DNA from: Streptomyces sp. NBC_00442
GTDB taxonomy: Bacteria > Actinomycetota > Actinomycetes > Streptomycetales > Streptomycetaceae
Length of the DNA stretch: 64,000 nt
NCBI RefSeq assembly: GCF_036014195.1
Contig: NZ_CP107918.1
Coordinates: forward strand, 3,286,001-3,350,000
Direction of reading: 5' to 3'
Part shown: piece by piece, positions 24,305 through 33,529 of the stretch
Layout of the letters: every line of letters starts with the position of its first letter
Position numbering within the stretch: position 1 is the stretch's first letter
Notes under the pieces: generated by a model
Told to the model about the DNA's origin: nothing
Databases searched by the model: none
What the model saw: only the letters and a program-made list of their open reading frames with translations
Made by a program: the position numbers and the translations under genes

Positions 24305-24560
24305 GGAGAGCCAGCCCTTCAACGAACACGGACGAAACAGACAACAGCAGGCATGAACACAGCTGGAACACGGACAGACACACGGGCGCAAACGCGGTGA
24401 AACCACCCGTCCCCCCGACACTAAACACCGAGCCGTGCCGCCCCCGCCGCCAAAGGTCCCGCCCCACGCCGCCATTGGTCCCACGGATTCCGCACCACGG
24501 CCGCCACCTGCGCATTCCATGGGTGGACAGGTCGCGGGGCCGGGTGTACGAACAGGGCCC

Positions 24561-25952
24561 ATGAGCGCGATCAACGGCGGAATCTCCTTCTGGTACGCAA
24601 CCGACGGCCTGCCCACACCCCGCGAGCCGCTGCCCGGCGACGCCTCCGCCGACGTGGTGATCGTCGGCGGCGGATACACCGGCCTGTGGACGGCGTACTA
24701 CCTGAAGAAGGCGGCTCCCTCCCTCGACGTCGCCGTCCTCGAATCCCGCTTCTGCGGCTACGGCGCCTCCGGCCGCAACGGCGGCTGGCTCTACAACGGC
24801 ATCGCGGGCCGCGACCGGTACGCCGAACTGCACGGCCGGGACAGCGCGGTACGCCTCCAGCACGCGATGAACGACACCGTGGACGAGGTGGTGCGGGTGG
24901 CGTCCGAGGAGTCCATCGACGCCGACGTCCACCAGGGCGGCGTGCTCGAAGTCGCCTACACACCAGCCCAGTTGACGCGCCTCAAGGCCTTCCACGCCGA
25001 CGAAGTCGCCTTCGGCGAGAAGGACCGGCTGCTGCTCGGGGCGCGCGAGACGGCCGAGCGGATCCGGGTCGCGGGGGCGGTCGGCTCGACATGGACACCG
25101 CACGGCGCGCGCATCCACCCCGTGAAGCTGGTCAAGGGGCTCGCGACGGCGGTCGAGGCGCTGGGGGTGCGGGTGTACGAGTCGACGCCGGTCACCGAGA
25201 TCCGCCCCGGGCACGCGGTCACCCCGTACGGAACCGTCCGCGCGCCCTATGTGCTCCGCTGCACCGAAGGGTTCACCGCCTCCCTCAAGGGACAGCGGCG
25301 GGCCTGGCTCCCCATGAACTCCTCGATGATCGCGACGGAGCCGCTGGGCCCCGAGGCGTGGGAGGCGATCGGCTGGGCGGGGCGCGAGACGCTCGGCGAC
25401 ATGGCGCACGCGTACATGTACGCGCAGCGCACCGCGGACGACCGCATCGCGCTCGGCGGGCGGGGCGTGCCGTACCGCTTCGGTTCGCGCACCGACAACG
25501 ACGGCCGCACCCAGGCGGCCACGGTGTCGGCCCTGCGCGAGATCCTGGTGCGCTTCTTCCCGCAGCTGGCCGGGGTGCGCGTCAGCCACGCGTGGTCGGG
25601 GGTGCTCGGCGTGCCGCGCGACTGGTGCGCCTCGGTCACCCTCGACCGCGCGACGGGCCTCGGCTGGGCGGGCGGCTACGTCGGCTCGGGCGTGGCCACG
25701 GCGAACCTCGCGGCGCGGACGCTGCGGGACCTGGTGCGGCGGGACTCCGGCGAGGCGGGCGACACCGGTCTGACGACCCTGCCCTGGGTCAACCACAAGG
25801 TGCGGATGTGGGAGCCGGAGCCGTTGCGGTGGCTGGGGGTACGGGGAATGTACGCGGCGTACCGCGGGGCGGACCGGCGCGAACTCCTGCGACCCCGGGC
25901 CACGACGGACCGCGTCGCGCGGCTGGCGGATCGGGTGGCTGGGCGGGCCTGA
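24561..25952 (+). CDS. FAD-dependent oxidoreductase (DAO family)
   Basis: A 463-residue flavoenzyme. The N-terminal Rossmann motif for FAD is ADVVIVGGGYTGLWTAYYL, followed by the SGRNGGWLYNG substrate-side loop. The C-terminal FAD-contact region is WSGVLGVPRDWCASVTLD, then GLGWAGGYVGSGVATANLAA. The layout matches gamma-glutamylputrescine oxidase and related amine/amino-acid oxidases, which release an aldehyde, ammonia and peroxide. The actual substrate is unknown. ATG 24561 starts just ahead of the FAD motif. No aldehyde dehydrogenase or aminotransferase gene is adjacent. Confidence 0.85.
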   Translation: MSAINGGISFWYATDGLPTPREPLPGDASADVVIVGGGYTGLWTAYYLKKAAPSLDVAVLESRFCGYGASGRNGGWLYNGIAGRDRYAELHGRDSAVRLQHAMNDTVDEVVRVASEESIDADVHQGGVLEVAYTPAQLTRLKAFHADEVAFGEKDRLLLGARETAERIRVAGAVGSTWTPHGARIHPVKLVKGLATAVEALGVRVYESTPVTEIRPGHAVTPYGTVRAPYVLRCTEGFTASLKGQRRAWLPMNSSMIATEPLGPEAWEAIGWAGRETLGDMAHAYMYAQRTADDRIALGGRGVPYRFGSRTDNDGRTQAATVSALREILVRFFPQLAGVRVSHAWSGVLGVPRDWCASVTLDRATGLGWAGGYVGSGVATANLAARTLRDLVRRDSGEAGDTGLTTLPWVNHKVRMWEPEPLRWLGVRGMYAAYRGADRRELLRPRATTDRVARLADRVAGRA

Positions 25953-26549
25953 GCCGGTGCCGGGTGCGGGCCCGCGCCGGGTGCCCTCAGGAGGGTGCCG
26001 GGTCGCTCGGGGGCTGGGTGCAGGACCGTGCCGGGTGCCCTCAAGGAGCCGGGTCGCTCGGGACCGGTGCGGGTCCGCCTGAGAGGGCCGGCTCGCTCGG
26101 CAGGGGTTCGCGCAGTTCCCCGCGCCCCTGAACCACCCGGTGCCGACCTGCGCGCACACCCTCAGCCTGTCATGGGGGTCCCCCCTGGCCCTTAAGGCCT
26201 TGGGGGAAATCGAGGACGGCGCCCTTCGGGCGCGAACGGGGTCTGGGGCGGAAGCCCCAGGATCCTTGACCTCAGCCCCTCTCTCGCCCCCGGAGGGTTT
26301 CGGGAAGGGGTGGGGTGGGGGTCACTCCCGGGGCCTGGGGCAGAGCCCCACCAACCCCGCCGCACTTCGTGTGACGACCGTGCTGGGTCACCCGCGCAGT
26401 TCCCCGCGCCCCTGAACCACCCGGTGCCGGCCTGCGCGCACATCCTCAGGGCACCCGGCGCCTCAGAGCCGACCCCCACGCCCCCTTGGGGCCCGGAGTC
26501 GCAGAGCCTCCGCCCTGGGCGGCACCGCACCGAGCGCGGCCGGGGCCGC
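25953..26549. repeat. Gene-free stretch with degenerate and dispersed repeats
   Basis: At 25953-26100, GTGCCGGGTGC and GGGTCGCTCGGG words recur in degenerate form. A family-A minus copy (TTCGCGCAGTTCCCCGCGCC) is at about 26106, followed by a family-B copy at about 26169-26262 (GGCCCTTAAGGCCTTGGGGG and GGTCTGGGGCGGAAGCCCCAG). A second family-A copy at about 26394 repeats the sequence after the first, CCTGAACCACCCGGTGCCG, almost exactly. No gene is supported. Confidence 0.8.
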
Positions 26550-28676
26550 TCAGGCCACCGTGACCCCGTACTCCCCCACCAACTCCCCCAGCCCACCCCG
26601 ATATCCCTTCCCACCCGGCACGAAGTCCCAGTCACCCCCAGCTCGCCGCCGGAACGACCCGAGCACCAGCGCCGTCTCCCCGGCCCGCCCGTCCGCGACG
26701 GGAAGCCGGTCCAGCTCACGCCCCGCCGCGTCCCGCAGGCAGATCGCCGCGTCGGTGAACCCCGCCAGATCCTGGTCCGGGTTCGCCTCGGGGTCGACCG
26801 CGGCAACCAGCACCAGCCGGTCGGCCCCTTCGGGCAGGCCGTCGAAGACCACCCGTACCGCCGCCCGGTCGCCCCCGACCCCCGGCACCATGCGGACGGA
26901 ACTCCCGGGATTCTCGGGGTTGTTGAAGAACACGAAGTGATCCTCGGCAAGAACCCGCGCACCCCGGCACACCAGCGCGCACACGTCGAGCGCGACCGCC
27001 CCGGCCCAGGTCATGCCGAGCACATTGAAGTCTTCGCCGCCCCCGGATTCGCCGCTCCCGGATCCGGCCCCCGCCGGCGCCGACCGCTGAGCGGGAACGC
27101 CACCCACACCCGGCCCACCGCCGGCATCCCCGGCACGCTCCCCCAACCGCCCCCGCAACCCGTGCTGATGCAGCAGCTCCACCAGCTCCGCCCCCGACAC
27201 CAATGTCAGCGGCTTGCCCTCGGCGAACCCGTACGACCCGGGCCCGAAGCCCGAAGTCGTCACCAGCACACCCTTGTTGGCCCCGGCCCCCTGCACCGTC
27301 CCGTACAAGTCCCGCACCGCGGTCGGCGGCACCGTATTGCGGTAGCGCTTGACCTGGACGATGATCCGCCCCCCGCTGATGGGGTCCGGATCGAGCGCCT
27401 CGACATCCACCCCGCCGTCGTTGGAGCGCTGCGTGGTGAGCGCCTGCATCCCACGCGCCCGGAACAGCTCGGCGACGAGCCCCTCGAACTCGATGGGGTC
27501 CATGGTGAACAGATCGGGCTCCTCGCCGCCCCCGTGCGAGACGACCCCTGTGCCCACATCGGCGGGCCGCCGCCCGGGACGTACGGCCGCCCGCAGATCG
27601 GGCCGCGCCGACAGCTGACCGCGCAGCGCCTCCACGAGGCACTCGACCGCGCTGACCTGCCCGAGGTTGAGCGGCGCGTACGCCTCGCGCGTCACGCTCA
27701 CCGCGGCGAGGAAGATCTCGGCACGCCGACCGGTGGCCGGATCGACGTCATCCACAAACCCATTGAGGACGACCGACTCGAGCACCCCGAACTCATCCGC
27801 CGCGAACAGATCACGCAGCACGAGCAGCACGCACTGCGCGAGCGCGTCCCGGTACAGGGCGCGCCGCTGCGTGACAGGCCGCGCGGCCTCCTTCTCCTGA
27901 TCCGAACTGGCCACATACCGCACGGACTTGGCCTCCGGGACGACCTCGATCCCGGGCAGCTCCCAGTCGAGTACGAGCTGACGCGCACCCCGGTCGAAGG
28001 CGGCGGCCACCTGACGCGGGAACCCCTCCGGCCAAGCGCCCGAGGCGTACAGCGCGGCGGAGAAGTAGTCCACCGCCGCACCCGGCTCGCCGGCCCGCAG
28101 CGCGTCCACGAGCTGCGCGAGCCCGGCGTTGTGCCCCCGCACCTCGGCGAGCTGCTGCGCCGCCCACGCGTCGTACTGCGCCCGGTACTCCGTGAGCTGC
28201 CGCACCCGTTGGGCCTCGGCGGCCTGCGCGACGTGCCAGTCCTGTTGATACCTGGCCTGCGCCTCCTGCTGGGCCTGCGCCCGCCGCCCGGCGGTCCAGC
28301 CGCCCTGTGCCTGATACTGCGTGGGGTCGGGCATCACCACCGGCTGTGCGAGCGGGCCCGGCTCGAACGGCGCGACCCGCTCCGGCCGCATCAACGCCGC
28401 CACCCGGAACGGCGCGGCGCGGCACCCGTCCGCCAACAGGGCCCCTAGCGCGGCGACTTGCTGCTCCAGCTCCTCCGTACGCAGCCGGGCATCCGCCTCC
28501 CGCCCCTGCCGGTACGCCGCCTGCTGCTCCCGCTGCGCCCGCGCCCGGTCCCGCTCGTACGCCCGCTGCTGCCGCTGCTCCTGCACGACCGCCCGCTGCT
28601 GCGCCTCCCGCTGACGCTGCTGCTGCCGCTGCGCCTCGGCCCAGACCCCGACAAGACCATTGGAACGCCGGCTCAT
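26550..28676 (-). CDS. Coiled-coil / Mrr-type restriction endonuclease / TerD fusion protein
   Basis: A 708-residue protein with three parts. Residues about 10-80 are a Gln/Arg/Glu-rich coiled coil (WAEAQRQQQRQREAQQRAVV), with another helical Gln/Ala stretch near 120-175. Residues about 390-500 are an Mrr-like REase domain with catalytic D424 in NDGGVDVEAL and Q441-V442-K443 in RIIVQVKRYRN, the classic D-(E/Q)xK set. It ends with FAEGKPLTLVSGAELVELL. Residues about 540-708 are a TerD domain (MTWAGAVALDVCALV, DHFVFFNNPENPGSS, YRGGLGELVGEYGVTVA). TerD-REase fusions are known in comparative work on Ter stress systems. It probably cuts or senses foreign DNA; target is unknown. ATG 28676 follows GAGAGGGG. 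Confidence 0.82.
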   Translation of the reverse strand: MSRRSNGLVGVWAEAQRQQQRQREAQQRAVVQEQRQQRAYERDRARAQREQQAAYRQGREADARLRTEELEQQVAALGALLADGCRAAPFRVAALMRPERVAPFEPGPLAQPVVMPDPTQYQAQGGWTAGRRAQAQQEAQARYQQDWHVAQAAEAQRVRQLTEYRAQYDAWAAQQLAEVRGHNAGLAQLVDALRAGEPGAAVDYFSAALYASGAWPEGFPRQVAAAFDRGARQLVLDWELPGIEVVPEAKSVRYVASSDQEKEAARPVTQRRALYRDALAQCVLLVLRDLFAADEFGVLESVVLNGFVDDVDPATGRRAEIFLAAVSVTREAYAPLNLGQVSAVECLVEALRGQLSARPDLRAAVRPGRRPADVGTGVVSHGGGEEPDLFTMDPIEFEGLVAELFRARGMQALTTQRSNDGGVDVEALDPDPISGGRIIVQVKRYRNTVPPTAVRDLYGTVQGAGANKGVLVTTSGFGPGSYGFAEGKPLTLVSGAELVELLHQHGLRGRLGERAGDAGGGPGVGGVPAQRSAPAGAGSGSGESGGGEDFNVLGMTWAGAVALDVCALVCRGARVLAEDHFVFFNNPENPGSSVRMVPGVGGDRAAVRVVFDGLPEGADRLVLVAAVDPEANPDQDLAGFTDAAICLRDAAGRELDRLPVADGRAGETALVLGSFRRRAGGDWDFVPGGKGYRGGLGELVGEYGVTVA

Positions 28677-28876
28677 GCCTCGCCCGCCCCTCTCCCCAAA
28701 CCCCGCACCCGCACCCGCGCCCCTAAGGCAAGTGTCCCGGGACCCGGCGCAGTGCCGGGACAACTCCTCTCGGCAGAGCCCCCACTCGGCCGGAGACACA
28801 AGGGCGATCATAGTGCTCTGGCCTGCGGAGCCATGGTTAGAAAACCGGCGCCACGGGTGCCTGGCGCATGCACCCG

Positions 28877-29494
28877 ATGACCCACTCCTTGTCGGCCCCG
28901 CTTCGCGCCGCACGAGATACGCCGGCCACCTGTACACAGGAAGTCGCCGCGGACAGCAGTTGTGTTGCGAACTCCACTCTGCTCGCTCCCCCAAAAAACT
29001 TACCTCCAGACCTCAGGTTCCCGCAGCTCACAACCAGCGAGGCGCACCCCTTTCAGACATGGCTGGACTCACTACGCAAGGGAGACATCTCGGGCGGCAA
29101 GCCGGCCGAGCAGGCCTATCAAAGACGTATGGCAGGGTTTCCGGAATTCGAGGTGCCGATCCCGGCAGGAATCAGCCCGTCAAACACACTGATGGTGGAC
29201 GGATTCCGCAATCTCGACGGGATGGCGATCGAAGCAAAGTACGTGAACAAGCCGGATCAGCGCTGCTATCGCTCGTTGGAGGATCTCCGCAAGAACCACG
29301 CGACAGGCGACAGGGACTTCCTCTACTGGAAGGATCGTCTGGAGCTCCGCAAATACGCGGGCGCGCTCAGCGACCCACGTAACCATGAGATACGCGGTGT
29401 CGAGACTGTCACCAACAATCAGGACGCCGTCCAGTACTGGCGCCTCATGATGGCGGCCTACGGCGTCAAAGGCCATGCCCGCTACGTCCCTTGA
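28877..29494 (+). CDS. Orphan REase-fold toxin domain (C-terminal end of a polymorphic toxin)
   Basis: A frame of 205 residues whose last 150 look like a restriction-endonuclease-fold toxin domain: HPFQTWLDSLRKGD, then AYQRRMAGFPEFEVP, then the catalytic pattern D108 in VDGFRNLDGM with E119 and K121 in IEAK, closing YWRLMMAAYGVKGHARYVP. In Streptomyces this domain normally forms the C-terminus of a much larger secreted toxin. Here an in-frame stop at 28838 removes any delivery domain, and residues 1-50 have poor coding character. It is probably a remnant or silent cassette. ATG 28868 is an equal start choice. The next gene looks like its immunity protein. Confidence 0.6.
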   Translation: MTHSLSAPLRAARDTPATCTQEVAADSSCVANSTLLAPPKNLPPDLRFPQLTTSEAHPFQTWLDSLRKGDISGGKPAEQAYQRRMAGFPEFEVPIPAGISPSNTLMVDGFRNLDGMAIEAKYVNKPDQRCYRSLEDLRKNHATGDRDFLYWKDRLELRKYAGALSDPRNHEIRGVETVTNNQDAVQYWRLMMAAYGVKGHARYVP

Positions 29495-29520
29495 CCAGAC
29501 CCACCCCAGGAAGCACCACC

Positions 29521-29967
29521 ATGGAGCCGGAACAGATCGCGGAACTACGCACCACCTTCGTCTTCACCCCACCACATGGGCAAAGCTGGGGCCTGACCTT
29601 CGAAGGGCTGGGAGCGCGGCTTCGTGAGCGGGACACGGACGCCTTCATCCGCATCGACGACGAAGGAGACGGCCCCGTACGTGGCGCATCGATGATCTTT
29701 GGGATCACTTTCGAGGACGAGACCCTGGAAGGCTTCGCCTCCCTGGATCCCGAGGGTGTCTCAGTCCTGGATTGCGACTGTCACTTCGCGTCTCGGGTTG
29801 CCCTGTGGCTCAGGAATCGAGTGGCACCGGCCGATGTCCCGGTCATGTTCAACACGACGTGGGGAATCGAGGAAGGCATCGGACACGCCCTTGTTCCCGA
29901 GGTAACCCGCCCTCGGATCGCAGCGGTCTTCGTCAGTCACATCAAGGAGACGGGGGATCTTGACTAG
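29521..29967 (+). CDS. Hypothetical protein, probable immunity partner of the toxin domain
   Basis: A 148-residue soluble acidic protein, 26 bp downstream of the toxin frame with a good ribosome-binding site (AGGAAG) before ATG 29521. I do not recognise the family. It opens MEPEQIAELRTTFVFTPPHG and has aromatic and acidic stretches (WGLTFEGLGARL, DVPVMFNTTWGIEEGIGHAL), a size and composition typical of intracellular immunity proteins. Its codon use is less GC3-biased than neighbours, suggesting transfer. The role is inferred only from position behind the toxin domain. Confidence 0.55.
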   Translation: MEPEQIAELRTTFVFTPPHGQSWGLTFEGLGARLRERDTDAFIRIDDEGDGPVRGASMIFGITFEDETLEGFASLDPEGVSVLDCDCHFASRVALWLRNRVAPADVPVMFNTTWGIEEGIGHALVPEVTRPRIAAVFVSHIKETGDLD

Positions 29968-30613
29968 TGCTTTTCCAGGATGGGACGTACAGCTCCGGCC
30001 CTTCCGCTCCCTCCCTCCCCTTCGCCACGCGCGCGACAGCAGCTCCGTATTTGAACCACGCGCCTGACCCTCGGGGCGCTGATGGCTCGCGGTCAGCCGT
30101 GTCAACTCAAAGGATATGCGGCGCAGTTGGGGACGGTTGACCCCTTGCCCGCGCGCTGTCCGCAGCAAGCGTGCCGCGCCGTGAGTTCAACCAGGCGGAG
30201 AAACCTGCAACAGATCCCCGCGACGGCTCCTGGCTGATACATGGCCAGGCGGATCGTCGTCGCCGACAGGCTTCACTAGACACAGACCGTGGAACCCGAG
30301 AACGATCTCCGGGCGTGGCATCTCGTGGCTCTTGCCGACGCTGACCCACCTCACTGGCCGAGAGGCACGGCTTCGGCCGGCGCCCTCTGCTCTCGATCAC
30401 TACCGCACAGGTCCGGGCATGGCGTACGGCGGGCCCTGGCAGAGCGCCAGGTGTGTCGCCGGCCTTCTTCGTGGCCGTGGTCCAGTCGCCCCCGAAGTTG
30501 CTGCGGCGGGGATGTGGAATCGCAGTGGAGTCTGGCATGTGTGTGGCACGGCCGTGATCACGACGAAGGGCCAGTTCGAGAGGTTCAAGCCTCCGAACTG
30601 GCCCTTCGCGTTG
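29968..30613. other. Long stretch without a recognisable gene next to tRNA-Thr
   Basis: Frames are open on both strands but none has family motifs, a convincing start or consistent codon bias, and the longer ones run into the tRNA. I looked for a duplicated tRNA 3' end as an attachment-site trace and saw none. The stretch looks like decayed DNA beside a tRNA gene. Confidence 0.5.
30564..30608 (-). terminator. 15-bp stem-loop downstream of tRNA-Thr
   Basis: CGAAGGGCCAGTTCG (30564-30578) pairs perfectly with CGAACTGGCCCTTCG (30594-30608). The 15-nt loop holds a second 4-bp stem (GAGG/CCTC). It lies immediately 3' of the tRNA on the minus strand, so it should terminate tRNA transcription. Confidence 0.8.
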
Positions 30614-30687
30614 AGCCCCCTGTCGGGTTCGAACCGACGACCCCCGCTTTACAAGAGCGGTGCTCTGGCCAGCTGAGCTAAGGAGGC
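30614..30687 (-). tRNA. tRNA-Thr (anticodon TGT)
   Basis: On the minus strand the 74 nt fold as a complete cloverleaf. The acceptor stem is GCCTCCT with AGGGGGC (one T-G wobble), the D-loop region is TAGCTCAGCTGGCCAGAGCA, the anticodon loop is CTTGTAA with TGT, and the T-arm is GTCGGTTCGAACCCGAC. The 3' CCA is not encoded. The anticodon reads ACA and so specifies threonine. Confidence 0.96.
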
Positions 30688-30923
30688 AACGGGTGAAGTG
30701 TAACCAACGCCCGGCCGGGCGGGGCCGGGAATTTCGTGGGCGGAGCTCGGGCCGTCGATCTCGTGGGGCCGGGCCAGGGCCGGGAAGCTCGCGGGGCAGA
30801 CCCGGGACGGACGGGAAGCTCGCGGGGCCGGGAATTTGGTGGGTGGTGCGGGCGGAAAGTTCGCGGCACCGGGCTGCTGACAAGCGGAGCATCGGCAGGT
30901 AGCGTCCTGACCCAGTCCACCCA
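30688..30923. repeat. Degenerate GGGAAGCTCGCGGGGC-type repeats upstream of msiK
   Basis: Variants of CGGGAAGCTCGCGGGGC and CGGGAATTTCGTGGGCGG recur about six times between 30718 and 30870. No gene is supported here. Confidence 0.65.
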
Positions 30924-30939
30924 GGTGGACTACACCACT
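30924..30939. promoter_or_regulatory. DasR-responsive element-like site upstream of msiK
   Basis: GGTGGACTACACCACT matches the dre consensus at 12 of 16 positions, with near-perfect CTA-ACCACT on the right. It ends 56 bp before the msiK start. DasR control of sugar-import genes including msiK has been proposed in S. coelicolor; here it is inference from the match. Confidence 0.55.
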
Positions 30940-30995
30940 TCTCCCTCTACTCGGATCGTCCGGCACGTTCCTGCCGGTGAAGGGACACATCAGTC

Positions 30996-32132
<1,137 letters not shown>

Positions 32133-32171
32133 TACCCGTACGCGCCTCCCACCAGGGGGTCTACGGTTGTG

Positions 32172-32199
32172 GCGGCCCCGCACTCGCGTGCGGGGCCGC
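32172..32199 (+). terminator. 11-bp stem-loop after msiK
   Basis: GCGGCCCCGCA (32172-32182) and TGCGGGGCCGC (32189-32199) pair perfectly round CTCGCG, 39 bp after the msiK stop. Confidence 0.85.
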
Positions 32200-32353
32200 A
32201 GTCGTCGGTCGGCCGGTTGTCGACAAATACCCCGGCACACCGGGCAATTCGAATCGCGTTCGTCAACACGCCATTCGAAAAGCGACGTCGAACCATCCCC
32301 CGACAGAGTGACTAAATGTCGCCAAATCATCACTCCCCGCTACGCTCACCTGC

Positions 32354-32764
32354 GTGACGCACACAGCCCGCCGAATCGGCCGAACCCTCGCCCTCGTCCT
32401 GCCCGTCGTCCTCGTGCTCTCCGGGACCCTCGCGGTCACCCGGGTCAACTGGGCGGGCAGCAACGGATCGCAGATCCTCACCGCCTCCTCCGAGAACGTC
32501 TCCGTACGCGCCAAGTCCCGTGCCCCGCAGGACGTCCTGCGCGACGCGCTCCTCACCGAGCTCCAGGAGAAGGACCCCGGCACCGCGCTGACCCACCTCC
32601 AGCGCGAGGTCGAGCACCGCCCCTCGCTCGCCCAGCACTGCATGTCGATCGCCCGCGCGCTCGGCAGGGCCGCCGTGGAGCACTACGGCCCGGTGAAGGC
32701 CCAGACGTTCTCCCGTCCCGTCTGCGACACCTCCTTCGCTTCCGGCGTGGCCCAGGAGCGGTGA
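32354..32764 (+). CDS. Small exported or membrane-anchored hypothetical protein
   Basis: A 136-residue protein. Residues 8-28 (IGRTLALVLPVVLVLSGTLAV) form a signal peptide or anchor. The exported part is mainly helical (SRAPQDVLRDALLTELQEKD, TALTHLQREVEHRPSLAQHC) and has two Cys, one in AQHCMSIARALG and one in RPVCDTSF. I do not recognise the family. GTG 32354 is the start. It lies just before the nucleotidyltransferase gene on the same strand, 33 bp apart, so the two may be co-transcribed. Confidence 0.72.
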   Translation: MTHTARRIGRTLALVLPVVLVLSGTLAVTRVNWAGSNGSQILTASSENVSVRAKSRAPQDVLRDALLTELQEKDPGTALTHLQREVEHRPSLAQHCMSIARALGRAAVEHYGPVKAQTFSRPVCDTSFASGVAQER

Positions 32765-32797
32765 CGTCCCGCTGCGGGGACGCCTATCGTTCACCGC

Positions 32798-33529
32798 ATG
32801 ACAGCGAGCACCACTGCGACATTTCCGACCCAGGCCGTGGTCCTGGCGGGCGGCCAGGGCTCACGACTCCGCCCGTACACCGACGACCGCCCCAAGCCGA
32901 TGGTCGAGATCCCGGGCACCGGGGTCCCGATCATCGGCCATCAGCTTGCCTGGCTGGCCGCCGAGGGCGTCACTGACGCCGTGATCTCCTGCGGCCACCT
33001 CGCCGACGTCCTGAAGGACTGGCTGGCGAAGGCCGATCTTCCGCTGCGCGTCACCACGGTCGTCGAGGACGAACCGCTGGGCCGCGGCGGCGGCCTCAAG
33101 TACGCGGCGGCGTCGCTGCCCCACCCCGACCGGCCCTGGTACGCCACCAACGGCGACATCTGGACGCGCTTCTCGCTCCGCGAGATGGCCTCCTTCCACG
33201 GCGAGCGCGACGCGACCGCCACCCTGGCCCTGGCCCGCCCTCGCATCCCGTGGGGCGCCGTCGAGACCGACGCGTTCGGCCACATCACCGACTTCATCGA
33301 GTCGCCGCCCTCGCCGTACCTCATCAACGCGGGCGTGTACGTCTTCTCCGCGGCCTTCACCGCGATGCTGCCCGATGTCGGCGACCACGAGCGGACCACG
33401 TTCCCGCGGCTCGCCCGCGAGCGCCGGCTCGCCGGGTTTCCGCTGCCGCACGGGGCGTACTGGCGGGCCATCGACACGGCGAAGGACCTCACGGAGGCGG
33501 CCAAGGAACTCGCTGCGCACCGGAGTTGA
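32798..33529 (+). CDS. NTP-transferase family sugar-phosphate nucleotidyltransferase
   Basis: A 243-residue enzyme of the mannose-1-phosphate guanylyltransferase / glucose-1-phosphate thymidylyltransferase group. The nucleotide-binding signature LAGGQGSRLRP is followed by RPKPMVEI. VEDEPLGRGGGLKYA and the metal-binding NGDIW motif are also present, as is the LINAGVYVFS sugar-binding element. It lacks the C-terminal left-handed beta-helix of larger members. It probably makes an NDP-sugar, but neither sugar nor nucleotide can be assigned. Confidence 0.85.
   Translation: MTASTTATFPTQAVVLAGGQGSRLRPYTDDRPKPMVEIPGTGVPIIGHQLAWLAAEGVTDAVISCGHLADVLKDWLAKADLPLRVTTVVEDEPLGRGGGLKYAAASLPHPDRPWYATNGDIWTRFSLREMASFHGERDATATLALARPRIPWGAVETDAFGHITDFIESPPSPYLINAGVYVFSAAFTAMLPDVGDHERTTFPRLARERRLAGFPLPHGAYWRAIDTAKDLTEAAKELAAHRS

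Noticed and set aside
29968..30613. Attachment-site remnant of an element integrated at tRNA-Thr
   Set aside because: I searched by eye for a second copy of the tRNA 3' end (GTCGGTTCGAACCCGAC) in the window and found none, and there is no integrase gene.
30107..30892. A 261-residue minus-strand frame upstream of msiK
   Set aside because: It runs straight through tRNA-Thr and its hairpin and lacks motifs or a plausible start.
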